Shown one piece after another: positions 48,601 to 60,600 of a stretch of 64,000 nucleotides of DNA. The number at the start of each line of letters is the position of its first letter. Positions within the stretch are counted from its first letter, which is position 1. The translations under genes and the position numbers were made by a program. The stretch is from positions 1-64,000 of the forward strand of contig NW_004190414.2 in NCBI RefSeq assembly GCF_000224145.3. The letters run 5' to 3'. Under the pieces are notes generated by a model that was not told where the DNA came from, ran no database searches, and was given only the letters and a program-made list of their open reading frames with translations. The DNA is from Ciona intestinalis (lineage: Eukaryota; Chordata; Ascidiacea; Phlebobranchia; Cionidae).

Positions 48601-51600
48601 TTTGAATGCATATTTGAAAATGATCCTTACAATTTATTTAATGGATGAGTTTTTAAACGTTTTTTTTTTGTGTGTCCTTGGGCAAGACACTTAACGGCAA
48701 TTGCTCTAACCCAGTGGTCACTAATGGGTTGTCCAAATTATCAGCCACTAAAAAAATTGAAAAATGGCCTTAAAAAAGTAATCACCCATAAAGTAACATA
48801 CTTGGTAACTCGTAAGCTGGCATGAGATGTATGAAACAGAACACCTGTGTTTAATAATAACTGTCGTTTTCCGGCCACGCGAGGATAAAGTAAGTTACAT
48901 TCATACACAGTGGCGTAGCCAGGGGGGGTTTGGGGGGTCGCGATCCTCCCTTTATAAACCCCCCAAAAAAAATTAAAAAAAAAAAAATTAAAAAAAAGCT
49001 TTTTGAAAATTTTTGATTAAAACCCCCCTTTTTTTTTCTGGCTGCGCCACTGTTCATACATATGTTTTAGGTGCAATGCAAGCCGTTATTCTCAACCAGG
49101 ATGACGAACCAATCCACAAACTGTTTTCGAACAACGAGACTCGAAAACTTCTCGTCGAACAAAGGGTTTATCTATCCCCCCCTAGTGGAGAAATGTCCGT
49201 ACAAGTCTCAAGTCATGTGACGTCCCACTCAAAAAATGGCGACTATTATTTTGAAAGAATAGGTAAAAAAGTCATTAAAACGTATATATATATAATTATA
49301 TATATAACTTTAAAAATTACCAAAGAAAAATGATTACAATTAAATCACAACTCTTTAAAGTGCGTTGGTATTTGTTAAAAACATGACCAGGGTTTTTAGA
49401 TATTATGTGCTAAAGGTGTTCTGTCTTCCCCCACGCAAAAGTGCGTTGAATATTGTCATCAACACGATTGGGAAATATGGGACATATGCTAACACTAAAC
49501 AATATCCCATCTTACCCCAACCTACAATATACTAACGGTGTCCCATCTTACCCCAACATACAATATACTAAACAGTATCCATCTTACCCCAACCTACAAT
49601 ATACTAACGATGTCCCATCTTACCCCAACATACAATATACTAAACAGTGTCCCATATTACCTCAACCTACAAATACTAAACAGTGTCCCATCTTACCCCA
49701 ACCTACAATTTACTAAACAGTGTCCCATTTTACCCCAACCTACAATTTACTAATAGTACCCATCTTACCCCAACCTACAATATACTAACGGTGTCCCATC
49801 TTACCCCAACTTACAGTTTACCAAACAGTGTCCCATTTTACCCCAACCTGCAATATACTAATAGTATCCATCTTACTATACTATAGCACATAATATCTAA
49901 ATATCTTGATCGTGTTTTAAACAGTTAACAGCGGTCTATAGGAGTCGTGAGGATACGGTTTTATAATTCTTTGAAATTTTTTTGTTTACTTTAAAATCGG
50001 TTGAAAAAATCAAATAAAAAGTTTTCCCATCTTACCCCAACCTACTACATTTGGAACAGAAAACCTAAAAGCTCCCGGCAACTATAGCGTTACTATACAA
50101 GCAGCATTAGATGAGAGTGGGGTGTATGTATACGGTGACGGTCGTAAGTTGCCATCGCTGACAATTAATTTCTGTATACAGGAATCTCCACCACACAGGT
50201 TTTAACCGTTTTTGTTTTTTTTGTAATATTTTTAGGCTGTTTTGAATATTTGTTTTTTAAATTTTTTTTTGTTTTTGTTTTGTTTTAATTTATTTTATTT
50301 TAGCTTTTTAAAAAAAATTTATATATTCACCAATAATAGAGGCCCAAACATTACAACTCAAAGGGTAATGGGTTCAAGGTTCGGTGCTGCTACCATTGTG
50401 GGCGTATGTGTCCTTGGGCAAGACACTGCAAATGTTTAAATTATGCACCCTAGCTAAGCTAAAATAGGGTAGGTTTCGTGCAATTGAGTTTTATTTAAAA
50501 AAAGGCATTTTTGCAACACCTGTACTTTTAATTTGGAACAATAATAATTTTAATGATATAGGATCTCTATGTAACACGTGAATATAAATACGCCTGTCTT
50601 GGTCGCTCTCTTCTCACTAGACGTGCTACACAAAATCAAGGCAAGCAAACACTGATCGACTCTTGTATAGAGACTCACTACAATAATAAATATTAATTTG
50701 GGACACAAATCATGTCACTTTCGAAAGGTCCGCTGCTATGCAAAATTTTTTTTAAACATTTTCCGGTTCGTAAGCTAAAAGGGTTAAGAACCTTGGATTG
50801 TCAACCATATAGAAAAAAATTAAATTACGAATGTGCTGTATATAAACAGAGCACTCGTGTTAAAACAATTGAAACTTTAACAGTTTGTAAGCTAAAAAGA
50901 TTAAGAACCGCTGACCTAAATTTTCAACCATATAGAAAAAATAAACCCCCTAGAAAAATTAATAAATTAAAGTACGAATGGGTTGTATTTAAACAGAACA
51001 CCGTGTGAAAAAGTCTGATCTTAACTTATTAAAAAATCATGTTTATAGGTTTATGGTGGGCATTTTGGAATCGCCTTTGAGAATAGGTTGTCCATTTGAC
51101 CTACCATTAGACATGCAAGATGATAATGGACATTCTACAAGACCTACTTTTGAAGTGGATCCTATACTAGAGTCAAAGTATGTACTGTAATATCTGTCTG
51201 GCAAAAATGGTTATCGCCCTTTTCTATTTTCCGCCATGCGAGGATAAATAAGTTACGTATGTGGTAACTCATAAGCTGGCATGAGGTGTATGAAACAGAA
51301 CACCTGTGTTATAACGAATGTCGTTTTCCCGCCATGCGAGGATAATAAGTAACATACATGGTAACTCATAAGCTGGAACAAGGTGTATGAAACGGAACAC
51401 CCGTGTTATAACGACTGTCGTTTTTAGGTCACATGAGGATTAAGTAAGTTATATTAAAATCGTAATATTTGTCTGACGCCGTGTCACAATAGTTACCGCA
51501 CTTGGCTTTAATCTATAGATAACAGGTTCAAGGCTCATCGCTGCTACCATTGTGGGCGTATGTGTTTTTGGGCAAGACACCTAACGGCAATTGCTCCAAC

Positions 51601-54600
51601 CCAGTGGTCATTAATGGTTTTCCAAATTATCAGCCACACATAAAAAATTGAAAAAATCCCCCTAAAAACAATTACCAACAAAGTAACATACTTGGTAACT
51701 CGTAAGCGGCAAATTTAAACAGAATTTCCTGTTAGATTTTATTGTTAATTTAAAAAAAATTATTTTGTTACAGCGGTTTAGAATTATCTTACGATTCTAC
51801 AGAGATAAAAGGAAATTCTCTCGTCATAAAAGACGTTGTTGCTATTGGCGATGTTATGTCTCAACAGGGCAAGGTAAAATAAATGAATGTAAATGATTTA
51901 TCCTTCTGTGGCAGGGCAGTCGTTATAACACGGGTGTTTTGTTTCACACGCCTGTTTCACACGAGTTACCACGTATGTAATTTGGATGTGATTTTTTTTT
52001 CGATTTTTTTTTGTAACTGTAAACTGACTAAAGGTCATTAAAGGTCACACCAAATAACAAGGACTCTTGCTCCAATGCATGTAATATTAGAATGCCACTC
52101 TGGAACGCAAACTAAGATTATATAGGAACACAAAATCACTCAAGCATAATATTGAACATATACATTGAGAAAAACATTAATTGTTTGGACAATGGTGATA
52201 GTTTAGGGCAGCGCTCTTTAACCAGTGTGCACGGTGCACCAAAATATGCCTGGGGTGCACCAGTGCAAAGGGTATACAAGGGTGCATCACAAACTTTAAA
52301 AATTTTCAGCAATAATATTCAGTTTTGAACATTTTTAACAAATTTAGCCACTTTCCTACAGTTTTTTTTTATGAATTCTATATCTTGCATCACTGGAAAT
52401 TGCAAAACTAGTCTTCTCTTTAACCGCAAACCATCTGTTCCTAATGATTTTGATTGGTGGTGCTTTTCGACTAAACAGGAACTTATTCTCGTACGCATTT
52501 CTCCTTGATGACGTCATTAGTTTTACTTTACAGCAATCAGGGGTGCATGAGTTCGTCGCAACAATTTAGGGGTTCACCAACCCAAAAAAGGTTAACCAAA
52601 AAAAAAAAAAAACTAAAAAAAGCACTGGTTTAGGGAGTTAACATAAATGTCATGATATAGTAGGGTGGGGGNNNNNNNNNNNNNNNNNNNNNNNNNNNNN
52701 NNNNNNNNNNNNNNNNNNNNNNNNNNNNNNNNNNNNNNNNNNNNNNNNNNNNNNNNNNNNNNNNNNNNNNNNNNNNNNNNNNNNNNNNNNNNNNNNNNNN
52801 NNNNNNNNNNNNNNNNNNNNNNNNNNNNNNNNNNNNNNNNNNNNNNNNNNNNNNNNNNNNNNNNNNNNNNNNNNNNNNNNNNNNNNNNNNNNNNNNNNNN
52901 NNNNNNNNNNNNNNNNNNNNNNNNNNNNNNNNNNNNNNNNNNNNNNNNNNNNNNNNNNNNNNNNNNNNNNNNNNNNNNNNNNNNNNNNNNNNNNNNNNNN
53001 NNNNNNNNNNNNNNNNNNNNNNNNNNNNNNNNNNNNNNNNNNNNNNNNNNNNNNNNNNNNNNNNNNNNNNNNNNNNNNNATCAGCTTTACTTAAAAAAAT
53101 GAAAAAATTCCCCAAAAATAATCACCCATAAAATAACATACATGGTAACTCGTAAGCTGGCACGAGGTGTTAAACCCGTGTGATAACGACTGTCGTTTTC
53201 CGGCCACGCGAGGATAAAGTAAGTTACATTCATTCATTTAATTATATATAACTGTCTTAAAACTCAGTAAATCTTGTAGGAAAATCTGCCACAATTAAAA
53301 AAAAAATATTTAAATCAAAAATTAATTAAAAAAATTAAGCTACATTCATTAATTTAGGAATCTTGAAAAAAAAATTAAATAAATTTTTTTTTTATATAAA
53401 TAAAACATATATTTTCAGAATTTTCAAATGAAAGTGATTGTACCTGGTCTTGCATTGGAATCTCAAACACTGAAGATACGTTTACTGCCCGGTGACCCCC
53501 ATTCACTTGCTATAACTTCATTTAATGATGGATTTGAAGAAATTCAATTTGAACAAGGTTTGTGAAATGATTGAATGAAACTTACTTTATCCTTGCGTGG
53601 CCGGAAAACGACAGTCGTTAAACACGGGTGTTCTGTTTCATACACCTCGTGTCAGTTTACGAGTTACCATGTATGTTACTTTGTGTAACATACATGGTAA
53701 CGCAAACAGAATACCCATGTTATAACGACTGTCTTTACCCCACCAGACGAAGATAAATGGTAATATAGTAGGGTGGGAAAGATAGAACACAATTTAATTC
53801 TATTTTTTCGTCCAATTTGGTAGTAATACTAGTAAACAAAGAACATTCAAAGATTTATAAAACCGTATCCTCACGACTCCCATAGACCGTTATTAATAGT
53901 TTAAAACACGATCAGGATATTTGGATATTATGTACTAAAGGTGTCCCTTCCTCCACCGTACTTTATTTATTTATTCATAATTTTTTTTAGGTACAACTGA
54001 ACTACCAGAATTTCTCACTTTTGAAAATTCTTCGAATATTTCTCTAAATGTTGGTGTTGTTGATATCGCTGGCAACCTGACATTAAAACCACGTCTTACT
54101 GTGCAATGCAAGGTTGGTATGATTATTGTAAATTAATGAAATTACTAATTTAGTTTTATATTGTAACCAAACTTTTCTGCTCATAAGCCTTTTAATCTAT
54201 TTTTTTGCCATCCTTTACTGTTAGTATAATATGAATGAATGAATGTAATTTGTTTATCCTCCTGTGGCGGAAATACGACACAAACGAAACACCCGTTTAA
54301 CACAGGTGTTCTGTTTCATACACATCGTGCCAGCTTACGAGTTACCAAGTATGTAACTTTGTGGGTGGTCATTCTAATTTTTTCGTAAGAATAGTTCAAT
54401 AACAGCATGAATTTTGGTCTGATCTGGTTACTGGTTATTTTCTGGTTTTGTGTGAAATGGTGAATCAATAAATATAACAGTTGTACCGGTTTGGCTGCTA
54501 CTGATACCATTTACTGCATTTGTGTAATTGGGCACACACTTATTGGTCATTGCTTAAACTCAGTAGTCACCAAGGAGTTGTTTCAGTGGCAAAATTATAA

Positions 54601-57600
54601 CAGTTGCCATACACCACCGTCAATTTCTAAATTTAAAGCAAAAATGGCCAATATACACACTTCAACTTTCCAGTGGCAAAATCGAGAAATTTTGCCGTAC
54701 GCCACTGTCAATTTCTAAATTTAATGCAAAAATGACCATTATACGCACTTTTTGGTGGCAAAATCAGAAAATTTGCCAAACGCCACCGACAAATTCTAAA
54801 TGTAGTTTTTTTTACATTTCAGTTTTCTGGATCACCTGGTTTACCAACCTGGACTTGCAACTGCTCCAACACTGGTTATGGTGTAATTGGTGGAAAAATT
54901 AAACTGAAACATTTAAAAAGTGAGAAAAAAATTCAAGCTAAGATTGAAGTACAGGGCTCTAAAGAGGTAAAATGCACACAATATATATATATATATTAAT
55001 ATAAAATAGGTTGGGGAAAGATGGGACACTTTTTGCCATTTGGTAGTAAACAAAGAACATTCAAAGAATTATAAAACCGTTTCCCACGACTCCGATAGAC
55101 TGTTGTTAATTGTTTCAGGGTATTTAGATTTTACATGCTTAAGGTGTTCCATCGTCCCCACCCCACTGTATATCCATTTTATATTTATTTATGTAATTTT
55201 TATATTTATTTTTGTATTATAGTAGGGAAGGGGAAGATGGGACACCTTTTCAATCTATTTTCTCCTCCAATTTGGCAGTAAACAAACATTTAACGATTTT
55301 TTATAAAACTTTATCCTCACAGCTCCCATAGACCGTTGTTAATTGTTTAAAACACGATCAGGATATTTGGTTATTATGTGCTAAAGGTGTCCCATCTTCC
55401 CCCACCCTGCTATATGTTTTTTATTAAAGAAAATAAATTGTTTTTGTTCAATTTTGTTCAGAAAATTTCTGTATTCTAAATTTTAACACTTTTTGGATCT
55501 GGGTCAAAAACTTGTAATATAACATTATATATACACATATATATATATATATATATATATTTAACAATTCCTATTTTAATACAACATTATTTTGTTCCTT
55601 TTAGATCACAGCGTTGCAACAAAAATTCATTTTAAAACCTTCGTCAAAAATTTGTTTTTTGAACGTTTTTTATAAAAAACCTTCAGCAGCAAACAACGAA
55701 AAAGTCGAGAAACTAAAGCGAGGTATTTGAGTTTTTTTTTGTTATTTAATAATTGAGAATAAATGTTTTGGCGCTGTAGCTTCTAATCTATGTGGGTAAG
55801 GTTACGTAGCGGGCCAGTCATGGGTTTTAGGATTTAGGCCAGGATTGGCCCATTACCCCAAAAATACGGGTAAGGTCCCGCAGCCTGGCGCGTCATGGGT
55901 CCTAGGATTTAGGCCAGGATTGGCTTATTACCCCCAAACTATGGGTGCGATTCTATTCTATGTGGGTGAGGTCTCGCAGCGTAGCATGCCATGGGTCCTA
56001 GGATTTAGGCCAGGATTGGCTTATTACCCCCAAACTATGGGTGCGATTCTATTCTATGTGGGTGAGGTCTTACAGCGTGGCACGCCATGGGTCCTAGGAT
56101 TTATTCCAGGATTGGCCCATTACTTTTTTTCATTTTTAAGAAAATTTTATCCTTTTGGCTTTAATTATGGTTCTGTAAATTTACGAGCCAAAATTGAACC
56201 AAATTTTAATTTTTAAACAAAATTTAAATTTTTGAACCAAATTAAAAAAAGTTTTTTAACAGGTCAAGACATGTATTTTGAAGCTGGTGAAACGATGCAA
56301 AATATATCGTTCCAACTTCTAGATGAAGCAAAACGCAGTGTACCTATTGATGTATCTAAACATGCTTCGAATATACAGGTAAATAACATCACTCATTTTT
56401 ATAACTTGTATCTAGGGGCGCACAGTACAGAATTATAAATTCGTGAGATTGGAATCTTTTTGTATTTGAATCTAATTACGGGATTTGGTATTTTGTTTAA
56501 TGATGTTATGATACGTCATCTATTAAAAATAAACACAATTTTACAAAAACAATAATTTAAAAAAAATATATTTTTGTATTTGTGGGGCTTTTATGAAAAT
56601 GTGAAAAAAGATATATATATATATTTTAAACTAATAATTTGTTTAGTTTTCATTCACTTGTATTTTTATATATGTATATGAAGGTGGGGGAAGATGGGAC
56701 CATTTTTCCTTCCATTTTCTCGTCCCATTTGGTAGTAAACAAAAAACATTCAACAAATCATAAAACTGTATCCTCACGACTTCGAAAGACCGTTGTTAAT
56801 TGTTTAAATCACGATCAGGATATTTGGATATTATGTGCTAAAGGTGTCCCATATTCCCCCACCCTACTATATAATTTTTTTATTTTTTTTAAGGTAAACT
56901 GGACAGATGAAATTTCCAGCTCAGATTTGGAAAACGGTTTCTTACCAGACGTATTTATTCCAACTAATGTATCGGACACAAGGTTTTGTCAAGTTACTTA
57001 CCTTGGAGAAAAGAACGTTCATTTTTCTTTCAATATAAAGTGAGTGTTATGATTTTAAAATATAATTCTTGGCTTTAAAATGCAGTTTTAATAGCTTTAA
57101 AAAATTCGAAAAAAAAAAGTTTTTAAAAAAAATGCAGATTCAATTTTTTAATATTAAAATATAATACCCAAAATTTTTGCCCTATTTTTACCGCAATTTT
57201 TAAAACGCCACTTTTATTTTTAGCCTTAAATTTTTATATCAGAATTTTTTGATTTTCTGTGCTAAAGGTGTCCCATCTTCCCCCACCCTACAATATTTAC
57301 ATTTTAAATTAAAAAGAATAATTTTAGCACCCATATTCCAACCAACAGCAATTTTTCAAATGCCACTTTAAATTAAAGCTTTAAATTTTTATATCAGAAT
57401 ATTTGGATATTCTGTGCTAAAGGTGTCCCATCTTCCCCCACCCTACTATATTTACATTTTGAATTAAAAAAAAATAATTTAACATTCATATTCCAACCAA
57501 CAGGCCAATAGCAGGGCAACCAGCTGGAATAAAAGTTACGATTCATGGAAGTCGTGAAACTCGAATTGGTATGATACGAAGGGAGCCCATCTCGATTTCA

Positions 57601-60600
57601 CTACTTGATAGTTTCAGTAACCAGCTTAATATAGCCCCGAACCAACTTGGTTTGGTTAGTGTTAAAGCAGAAGGCTTGGACGAGTCTATTCTATCAAAGT
57701 ATATAGAGGTTGGTGTGTTTGGTATATATAGTAGGGTGGGGGAAGACGTGATACCTTTAGCACGTAATATCCGAATATCCTGATCGTGTTTTAAACAAAT
57801 TACAACGTTCAACGGAAATCTCGAGGATACGGTTTTTGAATGTTCTTTGTTTACTACCAAATGGGGAACGAAAATAGAATGAAAACGTGTCCCATTTCCC
57901 CCCACCCAACTATATTTTATCATGTGAAAAAAAATTTTACTTGTGTAAATACAAAATCTGTTAAATGGTTTTTGAAGTTAAATGTTTTGTTTTTTGATAA
58001 TATTTTTTACCTATTTTTTTGGTATCTTTTTTTATCTGGTAAAACATTTTTTGCGTGGTATAATTTTTTTATCTACTAAAAAGTATTTTGTAGTTAAATC
58101 TTTTTTTGGTAGTATATTTTTATCTTAAAAGTTACTTTCAATTTGTGGCTATAAATTTTAAGGCTTTTAGCTGCTTTAATTTTGCAACCTAATTTTTTAT
58201 TTATTTTTATAAAATATAAATGCGGCTTTGAATTCTCAGTTTTAATTTACAATATCACCAACAATTTCAACATTTCTACAAACTAACAAATTCCTTTTCT
58301 CTACCAGGGCAAATGTGTTGTGGTCAGTGACATTCAGTTTAATCAGGGGCCTCTTGGTAGCAAGGAGCTAGTTATTTCTTATGGATCTGATATACAAGAA
58401 TATGCTGTGCTACAACTTGTAGCTGGTACGCCAGTCACATTACAAGTAAAAGCGTGGGGCGACGACGTAAGTGAGGAAAATATTTTTAGCATTTTAACTA
58501 AATGATGAAAAATGATATTGCTGTAAATTTCTATTTTAGTCATATATGTTTACGTCTAGTAGGGATGCACATTACAGAATAATTAGGTATTCTAGGATAT
58601 CCTAGAATCTATTCGTTATAGCAGTCTATTCGTTATAGCAGGGGTGTTCTGTTTCTTACACTACGTGCCCGCTTACTAGTTACCATGTATGTTACTTTGT
58701 GGGTAATTATTTGTTTTTGGCAGGGTGGGAATATTTTCCTTTTTTTTATGTATTGCTGATAATTTAGACAACCCATTAGTGGCTATTACTACTGAATAGT
58801 GTTTATTATAAAGACATGTTTGTGGCATATTGGTTACGCATTTATACTGACCAGTTTATTTCCAAGGTTTGCACACATACAGTAATATAATAATATTTAT
58901 TTGTCTGTTTGATTTCGGTAGCGAAGATTTAGAAATATTTTAAGCGAAAAGACAGGATATAGCGACAAAAACAACAGTTGTTAAAACACGCTTACAATTA
59001 AACATATTTACATTTAATTAGAAGAAAATAAGCCACACCTAGCATCCCATGTTAGGCGATTATGATATCCATTCATTCTCATTATTTTTCAGCCACTGCC
59101 TGTGTTAAGTGGGACCCGAATTCGGGACCCAATCTCAGTTCAGCTGCTGGATGGTTGGGGAAACCCCTCACCTGAGAATGGGGTCAAAGTTTTACTGGGT
59201 AAGGACCCGGGTTTGAAGCTCACCCCTTCGGCTGGGGTCTTGAAAACAAACGATGACGGATTTGTTTCGTTTCAAAAATTCTCTTTCTCAGGCAAATGGT
59301 TGGTAATTTTGTTTTTGAACAATATTATTAAATCTTGTATAAAAATATATATATTTTTTTTTCGCGGAAAAAGTGTGTGTACTTATGTTATTGGCAATCA
59401 CTTCTTTTCCAATATAAAAAGTAAAAAGAAAAATTTTGTTAGGCAAATGGTTGGTAATTATGTTATTCATCAATAAAATTATCTCTAATACAAAAAGTGA
59501 ACAAAAAGATGTTTTAAACTATTGAATTATTGCAAGTTTTTTGCCAAAGGGCCAGGAGACAAAAAAGAAAAATATAAACGCTTATTAAAAAACAAAATCC
59601 AATAATCAAGTTAGGTGTGATAAATTCTGTGAATCTGGACCTGATCTGGCTCATGAAATTGGGAAATTTTCGTATTGCTATAATATTCAGGTCTAAGCGC
59701 TACAAATATGGAACTTACAGAAAATAAATCTAGACCAGCGCTCTTCAACCTTTTTTGGGTTGGTGAACCCCTAAATTTGTTGCAACGTTTTTTTCTCATT
59801 TTTTCAGTGGCGAATTCTGGCTTCAGCCGCGTGCAATTTATAACCGTAGGGCAATGGAAGGTCGCAAATTGTTTATATCTCTTCTCCCGAACACAGAAAC
59901 TCCCGTTTCGATACAATATCAAAAAAGTGGGCAAGAAACTACTGTTACAGTTGGTACCCCTTGGCCAGGTAATAATAAATAAATAAATGATGAATTTGAC
60001 CATATTTATCCTCGCTTGATGGGCAACAACAGTTGTTATAAAATGAATGGAAATAAGGAATATATTATAAACCTCGTGCTTGCATTAGAGTTTTTTTCAT
60101 TTTTTTTTTCGTGTTTATATTTTTCTTGCTTTGGAGTATTTTTTCATATTATTTTTTTTACATAGTGTGCTCACTAGTTACCAGACTTTTCAACTTTGTG
60201 TATGAGTTTTGCTTTGGTATGGCTTATAATTTGGACAACCCATTAGTGACCACTGGGTTGGAGCCATTGCTGTTAAGTGCCTTGTCACATACCGAGAATG
60301 GTAGCAGCATTAAGTTTTGAACCCGGTACTTTGGGTTACAGCAGAAGCCCTATCTGAGTCATGATGCCAAAAAATTTGTATTGTTTTGTATATATAGTAG
60401 GGTGGGAAAGACAGGACACCTTTAGCATATAATATTCAAATATCCTGATCGTGTTTTAAACAATTAACAATGGTCTATGGGAGTCGTGAGGATACGGTTT
60501 TACAATTCTTTGACTGTTTTACCAAATGGAGCGAGCAAATACAATGAATAGGTGTCCCATTTTCTCCCACCCTACTATACGTCAAATCTCATTATCGCTT

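Noticed and set aside
52630..53115. Two long ORFs (161 and 145 codons) on opposite strands
   Set aside because: They are almost wholly the 408-N gap.
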